The notes beneath the pieces were generated by a model. It searched no databases, was not told the origin of the DNA, and saw only the letters and a list, made by a program, of their open reading frames with translations. The translations under genes and the position numbers were made by a program. Source: Macrotis lagotis (Eukaryota > Chordata > Mammalia > Peramelemorphia > Peramelidae). From it: a DNA stretch of 64,000 nt. Below are positions 25,137 to 36,137 of the stretch, piece by piece. Each line of letters starts with the position of its first letter. The first letter of the stretch is position 1. The stretch is from NCBI RefSeq assembly GCF_037893015.1, contig NC_133663.1:219569753-219633752 (forward strand), given 5' to 3'.

Positions 25137-25466
25137 AGATTGATAGTGGCAGAGTTGATTTTGTCTTTGTTCTTGATTACAATACTGGATTAGGAATAGA
25201 GAGAAGTAAGGGAGGCTCTGGAGTAAATGGGCAGAGAGAAAGATGTGAAGTGAAACCTGATTGAATATTTTAGTAGAGGCAATTGTGAATCAGGGAGAGT
25301 GGAAACCCAGGGCAGGAAATCCAGAAGTTCCCCAGTGGTAAGACTTTGATGTAGGTGGTAAGGCAGTTATTCTCCTAAATGGTATTTTTAAAAAAATGTC
25401 CATGATATTTTACCTAGAACTCAAAACTTTGAGGTCTTATGACTAGATAAACTGACTTTTCTGTGA
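25137..25466 (+). repeat. Direct repeat A, upstream of the olfactory receptor
   Basis: About 330 bp starting AGATTGATAGTGGCAGAG and ending near 'GACTAGATAAACTGACTTTT'. It is about 95% identical by eye to 26630-26958 in the same orientation. It ends 167 bp before the receptor start codon. Confidence 0.93.
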
Positions 25467-25594
25467 GAATAATCTTACCTTAACCCTGATCTGCATTAGA
25501 TTTTAGGAGCAACATAGGAGGAGGGAAAAGGTATCTTTTGGTCAAAGATGTAAGGAAAAAAAGCATTGTGTTATATTCTTATGTTTTATAATTT

Positions 25595-25621
25595 ATTTCT
25601 TACAATTTCTATTTTCAACAG
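25595..25621 (+). promoter_or_regulatory. Candidate 3' splice site just upstream of the receptor ATG
   Basis: A T-rich tract ending in TTTTCAACAG puts a splice acceptor 12 bases before the ATG at 25634. Olfactory receptor genes usually have upstream non-coding exons spliced close to the single coding exon, so this would leave a 12-base leader on the coding exon. No upstream exon is identified. Confidence 0.5.
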
Positions 25622-25633
25622 GAAAAACTCAAG

Positions 25634-26596
25634 ATGACTGAGGAAAATCATACCTCAACAACTGATTTTATCCTCACTGGATTTACAAATCATCCTGAGA
25701 TAAAGGTCATGTTATTTGTGGTATTCCTTGTAATTTTTCTGATAACCATTGTTGGGAATCTTGGACTGGTGATATTAATTTCAATTGAACCTCGACTTCA
25801 TACCCCTATGTATTTCTTTCTTGGTAACTTGGCTCTTATGGATGCTTTCTGTGGCTGCACTGTAACTCCCAACATGCTAATGAACCTCTTTTCTAAGGAT
25901 AGAATGATTTCTATCTATGAATGCATGACACAATTTTATTTTCTTTGTGTGGTTGAAACTTCAGATTGTTTTCTCCTGGCAGCCATGGCATATGACCGTT
26001 ATGTGGCCATCTGTAACCCACTGCATTATCCCATCATGATGTCAAAGAAGCTCTGCATTCAGATGCTCATTGTGTCATACATAGGGGGTAATCTGACTTC
26101 GGCAGTTCACGTAGGTTTTGTATTTAGGTTGATTTTCTGTAGGTCTCATCAAATAAATCATTTTTTTTGTGATGTAATTCCATTGTTCAGACTTTCCTGT
26201 GTTGACCCTTATATTAATGAACTGATGATGTATATATTTTCAGGCTCGATTCTAGTCTTTACCATAGTCATTATCTTAGTTTCTTATCTTTACATCCTTT
26301 TCACTATCTTCAGAATGAAATCCAAGGAAGGGCGAGGCAAAGCCTTTTCTACCTGTGCATCCCATTTTGTGTCTGTCTCTATATTCTATGGTTCTCTTCT
26401 CTTCATGTACATTCGACCAGGTTCTGTTAATGAAGGAGATAAGAACATGCCGATTGCTATTTTTTATACAATAGTCATTCCCTTTTTAAACCCTTTTATT
26501 TATAGCCTGAGGAACAAAGAAGTAATCAGTGTCCTAAAAAAGAATCTGAAGAAAAAAAATCTCAGGATATTTGAAACAAAAATTTATTCTCCATGA
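25634..26596 (+). CDS. Olfactory receptor, OR5K/OR5H-like, intact single-exon gene
   Basis: This is a seven-transmembrane odorant receptor of class II, 320 residues and uninterrupted. It has an N-glycosylation site at N5 (NHT), GN at 41-42 in TM1, LHTPMY at 55-60 and [10 protein letters not shown] at 118-127 after TM3. C97 and C179 are the usual disulfide pair. SY lies at 218-219 in TM5, KAFSTCASH at 236-244 and [12 protein letters not shown] at 283-294 in TM7. From memory it closely resembles human OR5K1: both have ENHT near the start, [32 protein letters not shown] and EGDK. The start chosen matches family length and lies just after a splice acceptor. It probably acts in the cilia of olfactory neurons through Golf. 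The ligand is unknown. The C-terminus is slightly longer than in OR5K1. It sits between two ~330 bp direct repeats, and its neighbour downstream is CLDND1, as in human. Exact orthology within OR5H/K/AC is unresolved. Confidence 0.95.
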   Translation: MTEENHTSTTDFILTGFTNHPEIKVMLFVVFLVIFLITIVGNLGLVILISIEPRLHTPMYFFLGNLALMDAFCGCTVTPNMLMNLFSKDRMISIYECMTQFYFLCVVETSDCFLLAAMAYDRYVAICNPLHYPIMMSKKLCIQMLIVSYIGGNLTSAVHVGFVFRLIFCRSHQINHFFCDVIPLFRLSCVDPYINELMMYIFSGSILVFTIVIILVSYLYILFTIFRMKSKEGRGKAFSTCASHFVSVSIFYGSLLFMYIRPGSVNEGDKNMPIAIFYTIVIPFLNPFIYSLRNKEVISVLKKNLKKKNLRIFETKIYSP

Positions 26597-26613
26597 CTTA
26601 TTGATTCAAGTAC

Positions 26614-26619
26614 AATAAA
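26614..26619 (+). terminator. Polyadenylation signal AATAAA, 17 bases after the receptor stop
   Basis: A canonical hexamer lies just after the stop codon (26594-26596) and just before direct repeat B. If used, the 3' UTR would be only about 35-45 bases. Longer 3' UTRs are more usual for these genes. Confidence 0.4.
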
Positions 26620-26629
26620 ACTTTTACTA

Positions 26630-26958
26630 AGATTGATAGTGGCAGAGCTGATTTTGTCTTTGTTCTTGATTACAAAACTGGATTGAGAATAGAGGGAAGG
26701 AAGGGAGGATCTGGATTAAGTGGGCAGAGAGAAAGATGTGAAGTGAAACCTGATTGAATATTTTAGTAGAGGCAATTGTGAATCAGGGAGAGTGGAAACC
26801 CAGGGCAGGAAATCCAGAAGTTCCTCAGTGGTAAGACTTTGATGTAGGTGGTGAGGCAGTTATTCTCCTAAATGGTATTTTTAAAAAAATGTCCATGGTA
26901 TTTTACCTGGAACTCAAAACTTTGAGGTCTTATGACTAGATAAACTGATTTTATTGTG
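26630..26958 (+). repeat. Direct repeat B, downstream of the olfactory receptor
   Basis: Same orientation as 25137-25466, about 95% identical by eye, including the central block GTGAAGTGAAACCTGATTGA and a shared seven-base A run. It begins 33 bp after the stop codon. Confidence 0.93.
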
Positions 26959-26959
26959 C

Positions 26960-28115
26960 TCCTACGAGACAAATACTATTCTAATAACAAAACTAGAAAG
27001 AGATAAAGTAGAGAAAGAAAATTATCCCTAAGAAATATCAATACAATATATTGAATAATATATTATCAAAGGATGGAATAATAAAATGATTTAAAAACAA
27101 CAATTATACACTATGGTCAGATTAGATTTATTCTGAGAATCAATTCAATGTTAGGAAATCTTTAAATATAACAGATTTTATCAATAAAAAAGTAATAAAA
27201 TCAGATGAAAATATCAAATAGATACCCAAAAAAGGTTTTTTTTGCCAAAATATGAAAAACTTTAGCAAGCATAAGGATAAATGGACCATCCCTTAACAAA
27301 GCATAATGATAAATCACATCTATCTAAAAATCAAAAATGGATATATATGAATAAAGCATGAAAAGATGGCAAAGTCTCTTATGTTATTTTCACTGATGAG
27401 GATAGTAAAACAGCTGGCTGTGCAGTGGATAGAGCACTGAGTCTGGAGTTAAGAAGATTTGAGTTCAAATCCAGCCTGACTCACTTATTAGTTACCTTAG
27501 ATAAGCATTTAACCTTTGCCTGCCTCAGTTTCAATTGTAAAATCCCCAAAGTCCTTTAATTATGCATAACCTTTGACAACATGTTACTAGGAATATTCTT
27601 TCAAGAGTTCAAAGACAGATTGAAATATCCCATATGCACAAAAATATTTATGGTAGTGCTTTTTATTTCAAAAAAGAACTAGAAGCAAGTGGATATCCAT
27701 TAATGGAGGAATGCCTGAAGAAACTATGGTATATGAATGTACCATTGCATATTGTTGAAAGGGAAAAATTTAGAGAAATCTGAGAGGAATTTCATGAGTT
27801 AATTCAAAGGGAAGTGAGAAGAACCAGGAAAAAAATAACACAATAATTGTGAAGGGGGAAAAAACAAAAACTAGAAATTAGAAAGAAAACTTCTGAAAGA
27901 CTCAAAAACAATAATCAATGCAATGATCAATCAAGACTTCAAAATATTTATGATGAATCATGTTTCCTATCTGTTGGCAGAGGAATATGAACTAAAAGTA
28001 TAAAATGAAACACATTTTCACAGAGGGACAATGTATAGATTTGTTTTTACTTTTCTATGCCTAGGGGAGAGTTTTGGGGAGAAATGTTAGTGAAAATGAC
28101 ACTTAAAAAAGGAGA
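26960..28115 (+). mobile_element. Old L1 remnant: RT fragment and 3' end, interrupted by a SINE
   Basis: Positions 27110-27310 resemble the L1 RT region ('CAATTCAATGTTAGGAAATC', 'ATTTTATCAATAAAAAAGTA', 'CCAAAAAAGGTTTTTTTTGCC'). Positions 27550-28100 resemble the L1 C-terminal coding and 3' UTR region (GTGAGAAGAACCAGGAAAAA, 'ATGATGAATCATGTTTCCTATC', 'GGACAATGTATAGATTTG'). It is strongly diverged and belongs to an older L1 group than the full-length copy. Confidence 0.65.
27412..27546 (+). mobile_element. tRNA-derived SINE, older copy
   Basis: 'CAGCTGGCTGTGCAGTGGATAG', GAGCACTGAGTCTGGAGTTA, GAGTTCAAATCCAGCCTGAC and 'TGCCTCAGTTTCAATTGTAAAA'. It sits between two L1-like pieces, so it probably inserted into the L1. 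Confidence 0.72.
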
Positions 28116-28139
28116 TAAAGAGCACCAATGGATCATTCT

Positions 28140-28240
28140 TAAAATATACAAAGGAGAGCAAAAGGCTGTTCATAAGGGGATACAAAGAAGTAGGGTAGTG
28201 TTGGAGCCACCATAATAGATTAAATATATATATATATATA

Positions 28241-28291
<51 letters not shown>

Positions 28292-28344
28292 AGCTACATG
28301 AATAGAGATTTATGGTGCCATACAATACTCTTTTTCTGTTCTTA
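28140..28344 (+). repeat. Segmental direct repeat with TA microsatellite, copy 1
   Basis: AAATATACAAAGGAGAGCAA, then GGGGATACAAAGAAGTAGGG, a TA/TG run at about 28227-28287, then CTACATGAATAGAGATTTAT. It matches 28794-28976. Confidence 0.9.
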
Positions 28345-28793
28345 GTGAAGAAAATGATTGTTGACTTTTGTTAAATTCATAATGATTAAAATAATTTTTA
28401 AGATATTATTCAGGAATATACTACATCTAGGTAGAAAACCACAAACTTCCTTCTTTAACCATAAAAATATCTCATATCCTTAGGCATTTTATATCTCTAA
28501 AGCAAATATTTTTAAGTTACTTAAATTTTATACAAGTGAGAACTGTGAAATATTGGTTAATTTTCTTCTCTTTGGAACAGTGATGTCTGAAAAGCCTGAG
28601 TTCTTTACATTTTTGCTGTTTTTGATTTTGTATATACATAAGATACTTGAAATTTGAGCAGAGTCTTATTGTAATCCACAAAGACACTTACTACAAAAAT
28701 GCACCTTTAAGTTTAAATATGTTTTCACTGTTCAAATTCATCAAATAATGCCTTTGGCATAATAAATCACATTTTTTTAAACATACAAGGCAT

Positions 28794-28871
28794 AAAATAC
28801 ACAAAGGAGAGCAAAAGGATGTTAATAAGGGGATACAAAGAAGTAGGGTATTGTTGGAGCCACCATAATAG

Positions 28872-28928
<57 letters not shown>

Positions 28929-28976
28929 CATGAATAGAGATTTATGGTGCCATACAATACTCTTTTTCTGTTCTTT
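28794..28976 (+). repeat. Segmental direct repeat with TA microsatellite, copy 2
   Basis: Same order and orientation as 28140-28344 on both sides of a pure AT run (about 28876-28921). The left and right unique parts differ at only a few positions. Confidence 0.9.
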
Positions 28977-30020
28977 TTTAAAACAAACAAAATAGGGAGT
29001 CAATGTAAAATGAAAATGGTCATTATCTTATCTCTGAAACATCAATACATTCTTGTAGAATTAAACTAAGAAAATCTAAAACCACATCCTCTTCTCTGTC
29101 TTGAGAGGAATAAAAAGGTTGCATCTTTGTTTTAATCATCTTAAAATAACTGCCTTTTCCTCTATACCTCCCCTTAAATTTAATTTAAACTAAAAATTTC
29201 AATATTATTAGCTTCATAAATATTATTTATAATTGGATGCTATAAATATACAAGAAAGGCAAAAATAGGAAGAACATAACTTCACTATTCATCTTCAAGT
29301 ATTTTCTTAAAACTGGAAATGTGTCTCTCACAAAATTAAAATGCAGTAAAGGAGAAATTTTAAATATTGCTACAATGAATTTCTTTAATGTCAATCCTTT
29401 TGTCCTATTACTACTCATCTCTTGCCCAATCCCAACCCTGATTAATTTTAGTATTCCTCTTGTCTGCTCCTACCATGTTGTTAAGCAGAGCTGGAAGAAT
29501 TTACAAAATCAACTGGGTACAATGCAAGTACAACACTGACCACCCTATTTTCCGCCCCCCACTATCCGAAGGCTGAGTATGTTATATTTCTCCCCTCCCT
29601 GAGGATTCTTTGCCCCTCTTATGGGGCTAAAGGGTGTCTAGGCTCTTTGCCTTAACTCTGTCTTCATCAGTGATGTTCCATTTAGCTACTAACAAGTCAG
29701 TTTAGCTTTTACAAAAAAATTCCTTTCAAAGGTATAATATGTTAGTTTACCCCCCCCCCCGCCCCCATATGTAGAGCATAATCCCCATAACTTTGTACAC
29801 CTCAGTTTCTGGGGAAGAGAAGAGAATTAGGTTCATAACTTAACTCAGTTCCTATAGAGGACACTCCCATTTCCAAGACCAAACCCAAATTGGACTCCAG
29901 CTTCAGGTATTTCTGGCTTCTCAGGACTTCTTTAAGATGATTAGCTGCAATATCCACCTGGAATCCTGACTCCAAGGTCACCATGGCTTGACCATACAGT
30001 TCCAGTGTGAATCATTGCCA
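28977..30020. other. Gene-free stretch with a dispersed repeat (29560-29995)
   Basis: No gene is supported. Positions 29660-29995 share blocks with 60780-61160: 'AGCTACTAACAAGTCAGTTTAG' and 'CTTTTACAAAAAAATTCCTTTC' versus 'CTCTTACAAAGAAATATTTAC', and 'GAATTAGGTTCATAACTTAAC' versus 'GAATTAGGTTCACAAGTTTACC'. Both copies also have a late 'TGACTCCAAGGTCACCATGG' / 'AATTCCAAGGTTCCCATGGG' block. The family is not recognised. A poly-C run lies at about 29751-29765. Confidence 0.5.
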
Positions 30021-30034
30021 GCACCTGAATCTGA

Positions 30035-30245
30035 GAAGGACTTTTATTATTGTTCATTTGTTTCAGTCATGTCAACTCTTTGTGACCTCATTTGGGTTTT
30101 TTTGGCAGAGATACTGAAATTTAGGCAAACAGGATTAATTGATTTTCCCAGGATCACACAGCTAGTAAATGTCTGAGGGCAGATTTGAATTTAGGTCTTT
30201 TCAACTCCAAGCCAGCTCCTTTATCCATTGTGCCACCTAATTTCC
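30035..30245 (-). mobile_element. MAR1-type SINE
   Basis: Forward landmarks of the reversed element: TCAGTCATGTCAACTCTTTG, TGACCTCATTTGGGTTTTTT, 'GGCAGAGATACTGAAATTTAGG', 'CCCAGGATCACACAGCTAG', 'TTTATCCATTGTGCCACCTA'. This matches my memory of marsupial MAR1. Confidence 0.8.
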
Positions 30246-30604
30246 ACAACTGAGGACAAATGACACCAAATAAAAACAAATACCCCCAGTTCACTTATCA
30301 GAAGCAAGTAAGATGGAGCTAAGTATTCTCTCCCTCCCTCCTGATTTACTTCTTGATGTGTTTTTGGTGAATGAATTTGGTGGATCTTTACCCTCTGAAC
30401 CATTAGGAAAAAAACAAATTGGAGAGGAAAAAACTGTCTCTCTGACTGATAGTTTTTTTTTTTAAAGAAACTGCCTGTTCTGATTACAGTCAGTAAAAGG
30501 AGGCTACTCTCACCCATGTGGTAGGAAAAGGCAGAAGGTCTCCAGGTTAGACCATAAGGGCTAGCTACAAAGCACAATTATATAAGCTTTGATTATCTCA
30601 ATTA

Positions 30605-31258
30605 ATTAATCAATCACTGTGTGTTTTAGCCTGTGATCCACTTAGTCAAAGCTAAGCAATGGGGATGCAAAAAGAGGCAAAAGATAGTCCCTGCCTTCAG
30701 GGAGCTCTTTATCCAATGGAGGAGACAGAATTTAGACAAATATAGACTTTGTGTAAGGTCAATAGGAAATTATTAAAGGAAAGAAGGCACTAAAATTAGA
30801 AAGTTTGGGAAAGGCATCTGGTAGATAGGATTTTAGTTGGGACTTGAAGCCAGGGGAGCCGGGAGGGAGAGGTGAGGAAGGAGAGCATACTAGACATGGA
30901 AAATAGAAAGAGAAAGCATAGTTGGGAGATGGAGTGTCTTATTTAAGGAAAAACAAGAAATGTCTGGAAGTAAATGTAAGAAGACTGGAAAGGGAGCTAG
31001 GTTATGAATTGCTCTGAATGCCAAACAGAACATTTTGCTTCTGCTCTTGTGGTATAGTCGAATCTGAACTTTAGGAAAATCATTTGAATTGGATAGGGAG
31101 AAACATGGAGCAGGCAGACCCACCAGTGGGCCCTTTCAATAGTCCAAAGTAGGAGATGAGGAGATACTACCCTAGAAGGGGGTGTAGTTAAGAGATGCAG
31201 CATTGACAAGCATTGGCAATAGATTAGATTTGTGGGTTCTAAATGTAGCAAGGCAAAA
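30605..31258 (-). mobile_element. L2 LINE 3' part
   Basis: Reverse L2 over about 650 bp: 'GGGGATGCAAAAAGAGGCAAAA', CAGTCCC-like 'GATAGTCCCTGCCTTCAGGGAG', 'GGGAAAGGCATCTGGTAGATAG', 'GAAGACTGGAAAGGGAGCTAGG', 'GAATTGCTCTGAATGCCAAACA', 'TTTAGGAAAATCATTTGAATTG', 'CAATAGTCCAAAGTAGGAGATG'. Confidence 0.72.
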
Positions 31259-31269
31259 AAAAAATTTAT

Positions 31270-31855
31270 TCCTAATTGAATTGATTTCCTATCCTTTCTT
31301 CCAAAGAGACTATCTATTCTAATCCTTTTCTTCTTTCCTCTGTTCTTTCATACCTTTCCCTCCGATACTCTTTCACCTGAGAACCTTGCTGCTTTATTGA
31401 GAAAAATTGAGGCCATTTGTTGTGTGCTCCTTTTCTTCCCTTTCTCAAGAAAAGGGTCTCAAAACTCTGTGTCATTATCCTCTTCTCTAGTTCCTCCAGT
31501 CCTCTGATAATGACATAACTTTTCTCCATTTCAAGCTTAACCTCTATATCTGCCCTTGATCCTGTTCTCTATCATTCAGCCTTGTTTTAACTACTGATTC
31601 ATTTCCTGATGCTTTCAAACAGGTTTCTGTCCTTTATCATTCAAAATTTTTAAAAAAACCAATCTTTACTAAATCCTACCATCCCCTCAAACTGTCATCT
31701 TTTATCTTTTCTCCTTTTTCTCAGTCAACTTCCACATTCTTCATTCAATCCCCAACCTTTTACAATGTCTCCAAAATTCATACTTAACTGAAACTGTTCT
31801 TTTCAAAGTTGACAATAATCTCTTAATTACCATAACAGCATAAAAAAAATAGGTC
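31270..31855 (+). mobile_element. L2 LINE fragment (upstream of the RT core)
   Basis: 'ATTGAGAAAAATTGAGGCCATT', 'CCTGATGCTTTCAAACAGGTTT' and 'ACTGAAACTGTTCTTTTCAAAG' follow the order of the L2 copies at 62.6-63.5 kb. Confidence 0.6.
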
Positions 31856-32041
31856 CTTGTGGTATATTCTCTCAGATCTGTGAGGGAGTGTAGCAGGCCA
31901 ACCTCTATTTCATAGAATAAAGTATGCAATCTGCCTGTATGACCATCCCTTTAAGCACTGAGGAAAGCATGGAAAGGTTTTTCCTCTCACTTCTCATCCT
32001 TGTGTCTGACTACTAATAGCTATTTTATGTAATTTTACTAT

Positions 32042-32198
32042 TCTTTTTTTTAAGGTTTTTTTAAAGGCAAATGGTGTTAAGTGGCTTGCCCAAGGCCACA
32101 CAGCTAGGTAATTATTAAGTCTCTGAGACCGAAATTGAACTCAGGTACTCCTGATTCCAGGGCCAGTGCTCTATCCACTGCACCACCTAGCTGCCCCT
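32042..32198 (-). mobile_element. tRNA-derived SINE (WSINE1-like)
   Basis: A complete reverse copy from the T-rich tail to CCACCTAGCTGCCCC. A flanking duplication is not clear. Confidence 0.85.
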
Positions 32199-32294
32199 AT
32201 TACCTTTAATGTAAAAAAAAATTCCATTATCGTATTATGTAATTTTTCTATCTCTTATACTTTATTTATTTATATCTCTTATTTATTTATTTAT

Positions 32295-32297
32295 TTC

Positions 32298-32332
<35 letters not shown>
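32295..32332. repeat. TA microsatellite
   Basis: A run of alternating T and A between ATTT-rich tandem units (TTATTTATTTAT at 32262-32300) and TATC-type units. Confidence 0.85.
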
Positions 32333-32335
<3 letters not shown>

Positions 32336-32374
32336 TTATATATCTCTTATACTTTTATTTATATCTCTTATACT

Positions 32375-32545
32375 TTATTTTTTTCCTTAAGGATATTATT
32401 TCTCTTTCATCACATTCAACTTAGATTAATGTATACCATGGAAACAATGTAAAGACTAACAGACTACCTTCTGTGGGGGTGGGGGGAGAGAAACAAGATT
32501 AGGGGAAAAAATAGTAAAATTTGAAATAAATAAGATTATCATTTT
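32375..32545 (+). mobile_element. L1 3' end fragment
   Basis: 'CTTAAGGATATTATTTCTCTTT', 'GTATACCATGGAAACAATGTAA', 'GACTAACAGACTACCTTCTG', GGGGGTGGGGGGAGAG. This is the L1 3' UTR including its G-rich part. Confidence 0.8.
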
Positions 32546-32584
32546 ATTAAAAAATAAAATAAATAAAATAAGTATAATAAAATA

Positions 32585-32665
32585 AGTACCTGAGGCCGGA
32601 TTTGAACTCAGGTACTCCTGACTCCAGGGCCGATGCTCTATCTACTGCACCATCTAGCTGCCCCC
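32585..32665 (-). mobile_element. Truncated tRNA-derived SINE
   Basis: Only the head half remains: CTGAGGCCGGATTTGAACTC to ACCATCTAGCTGCCCC. The T-rich tail half is missing and replaced by an AATAA-rich stretch. Confidence 0.8.
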
Positions 32666-33129
32666 TCACCATTTTTAAAAGATGTTTCTTATTCTTAGTT
32701 TTGCTTTGTACTGCATATCAGTATTGTATTTTGTGCTGGGAAAAGGGAATTGGTTGAAACCAGTGATTAGATGGAAAAATTCATAAATAATTTAAACAGA
32801 TCAATGATTTAAAATTTTTATCCTTATGATCAGACTGTGACTATCAGAGGATTCTAGAACTATCTTCAAGTGATTATTTATTAATAACCTATACTTATAA
32901 ACACTTTGCAGAGAAAGGCATCCATGTGGAACACAGAGTCATTTTACTCCCAAGTCAGAATGTAGCTAGATATAATGACTAGGTCTCAAGTGCTCTAAGC
33001 AAATCTCCAGTCTCTTACACAAAAGAAAAGGGTTAGGTCAAAGTGTGTCCTGACATGGAAATGGTGACCATTGGTCACCTAGTAAAAAGAGAAAAGTTTG
33101 ATCTGAGAAGAATTAATTCCTGCCCATGC

Positions 33130-33510
33130 AGGGAGAAGTAAAAAAAAAAATGAGTTTGTACTCTCCAGCAATACCTGCTAGTTATGGCAACCACTATTGT
33201 TCTAGTCTTCTAGGCTCATATTTTTCATATTATCCTTGCCAGATCTTGCTGCTTCTGACTCCACATCTGCTGCACTTTTTTTCTGCTCTCATAGCCACCA
33301 ATATACAGCAAGTCCTTATCACTTCTTACTATACAAAGAGAGATAATGATTTCGAATTTTGGTGGATTCCCTTGCCTCAAGTTCCTCTCCACTCTGATCC
33401 AGTCTGCACACAGTTCCAAGCTATGATTGTCCTTGTGTGAAAATCTGATATACCTATTTCAATCATTACTGTCTCTACAATAAAACATAAAATCTTATCT
33501 TTGCCTTTTT
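33130..33510 (+). mobile_element. L2 LINE fragment
   Basis: 'CTTGCCTCAAGTTCCTCTCCAC', 'CTGATCCAGTCTGCACACAG', 'GTGTGAAAATCTGATATACC', 'ACAATAAAACATAAAATCTTAT' follow the L2 3' order. Strongly diverged. Confidence 0.5.
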
Positions 33511-34269
33511 TAAGGTCTTTTAATCTTGCTTTAGAATATCAGGAGGCTACATTGAAAAAGCCTCAATTTTTATAAGATTTAGGAAAACTTTGAAAAATAC
33601 TTAATCATTCTAATATACCCACATTTTATTGTAAATGACTCTGGTTGTCTTCACTGCTTGTGAATTCTTTAGTGCTATTTAAATTCAAAATGCTATATTT
33701 AAAAAAACTTTCTTTTAGTCTTAATCTTACTATTTTTTTACAATATAATCCAAATAGACTTCCATTTCTAACACAAGGCATTTGCTTTTCTCCACAATGG
33801 CTTTCTCCTATATTTGAATTCATACAATTCTTATACCATCTTGTATATCCTCTAATTTCTTTCTAGATGCTGTGTAGGACAAATGCCACTTAAATAAATT
33901 TCAGAGATCTCTCAAGGTATGAAGAGAAAGCTTTTTTTGGCTCTTAAGGAACAAGCCACAATCAATTACAGAGATTGAGGCAAAAGCAAAAGGCCCAAGA
34001 ATCACTTTTATCCTAACTCCATTCCTGCCCCTCATTGACCCACCCTCCTTAATGAGGAATGTGCTTTTACAAGGTAGACTCGAAAACTAATCTAGGGGAA
34101 AGAGCATAAACTTCAAACCGAAAACAGATTATCTCTTCAGTCCCAGGAATTGAATGACCAGTCATCCACTTCAACAGATAGGGTGGGGTCAGTTGACTCT
34201 TCAACAATATCCCAGAGGTTGCTTTGTCAAGGGAGGAGGGGCACATAGTTAACTATTCTCCAATCTATA

Positions 34270-34535
34270 ATATTCTATTGAAGAAATCTCAGACTTTATG
34301 CCCTCAATGCAGTTCAAGCACTGTCTTCTATTCAAAACCTTTCTTGATTCTCTCAATTGTTAAGGCTTTCCCTTCCTAACTGCTTTTAATTGTATTTAAC
34401 TACTTCACATTTTATATTTATTCTGAATATAATTGAATGTTCATCTGCTATCCTCTTAAAATATAAGCTCTCTGACTATAGGAATTCTTCCATTTTTTTT
34501 CTTTTCCTTAATTAAATACTTATTGATTGATTGAC
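34270..34535 (+). mobile_element. L2 LINE 3' terminus
   Basis: AAAATATAAGCTCTCTGACT and 'TTAATTAAATACTTATTGATTG' mark the L2 end. Confidence 0.5.
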
Positions 34536-35828
34536 CTTTTTTTAACCATTAATTTATCCCTAAAAAAATCTGAATTGTCATATTTAAATTTGTCTTTACT
34601 CCCAAAGGTGTCCCATTTTTTGTCATAGGTGGAATTTCATTTTCTCTTATCAAGGGGTGGTAGCATTATTCATCATTGGTCTTCTGTCATCTTGGTTGAT
34701 GATTGTATGGTCTTTCAAAATTATTCATTTTTACATGTGGTTGCAAGAATAAAAATTGTTGTCCTGTTTCTTTTCACTTCCCATTGAATTAGGTCATCTA
34801 TAGCTTCCAAGGCTTGTCTGATTTTTTTTTCGCTTAACTGCTGCATTTCTTCAAGTGAGATTTTTCTTTCTTTTTTCAATATGGGGAAAGTGAGGGGGAA
34901 ATACTTGCTAATTGAAAAATAAGATTTGATTTAAAAATTAAGTCATATTAGGAGAAGGATCAAGATATTTTGAACTGAAAGAGAAAAATGAATTGTGAAA
35001 GAAACAGACAGAAGACTTAAAGGAGATCAGATATTTCATTCCTGGAGGAGAAAATTGAAAGGACTTAAGGAGAACATTAGAGGAGGGAAATTTTTAGAGA
35101 TAAATGAAGATAGCACAAATTAAAGAAGACAAAGATTCTAGGAGAAAGACACAGAAGGGTCAAAAGAAAAGGGAAGGAGAAGCAGACAGGGCTTGAGTTG
35201 AAGGAACCTAAGAAAAGAAAGCAATTTGAGGAGCAGGATCTGAAGGACAGCAAGAAGCAAATTAGGGCAAGATTAAAAAAAGACCCAAGAAATTAATAAA
35301 ACAAGAGATTGGAAACTGGTCATAGGTAAAATATTTGCAAAGCAAAAACAGATGCTAATCATGTAGAAAGATGCTATTGATGTGAGAATGAAAATGATAA
35401 CTTCAGTTTCCCACAAGATTTTTCCCCCAGGTTGATTACCAGCAAGAAAGATGAGTGTACTGGTACATCTTTCACATGTAAATAACCTTTAAACTATGTT
35501 CAAAAGGCAGCCTGAGCTTCTAGAAGTCAAAGGGATGCTAGGCAGATCTTTTTTTTCCTCCAGGCTATCAGAGAGAAAGGAATATTCTTTAAAAAATTAA
35601 AGAAAGTCTTCAATGTAAAATTGACACCAAAACAGCTGACAAAGAATAAAGCAACTCTCCTCTATGTCAGAAGATTGGGAGGTAGAAAAATTGGATGAGA
35701 AAAGGGGCAAGGATCATTAAACCCAATTAAGTTACATTTATAAAGTCATTCTCTAAGAAGAGGGAGTAAGTACTTGTCCTCTTAAGAATGATAATAAGAG
35801 ATAGCCATAGCGAGTCCCAATTGAGGAA
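34536..35828. other. Gene-free, purine-rich stretch
   Basis: No gene or recognised repeat. Positions about 34960-35330 are strikingly purine-rich on the plus strand (GAAAG, AGGAG and AAGAA words), but no open frame runs through. Confidence 0.4.
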
Positions 35829-35982
35829 TGTGAGGAATGTAGGGTGTTGATCTTCACTGGATGTAGAGGGGAGCCCTTAGAGAATCCATTACAAAAGGGG
35901 AAGTTGTGAGAAATATAGGGTGATGGTCTTCACAGGGTGTGGAGAAGAGCCTTGGGGGAATTACAATCCATTTAAAAGGGGG
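35829..35982 (+). repeat. Two ~77 bp tandem units upstream of the left LTR
   Basis: 'GTGAGGAATGTAGGGTGTTGATC' and 'TGTGAGAAATATAGGGTGATGG' start the two units (about 35829-35904 and 35905-35982). Both continue with 'CTTCAC..GG.TGT.GAG..GAGCC' and end with 'AAAAGGGG'. Confidence 0.75.
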
Positions 35983-36137
35983 GAATGGCCCAGCTAATCA
36001 CAGGACTGGAAGAGTTTTCCTAATCCCATTCCAGGGATACCAAACCCCAAACTGCTTCTCAACCAGTCAAGAGTATCTTGACCTAATGCTACTGAGTCTG
36101 CACAATTAGGTAATGGAATATTAACCCACACACCCCC

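Noticed and set aside
28227-28287. Possible origin or scaffold attachment region because of long TA runs
   Set aside because: Microsatellite composition alone does not support such a call.
33126-33440. 104-codon plus-strand frame
   Set aside because: It falls in an L2-like segment and has no L2 or host protein motif in that frame.
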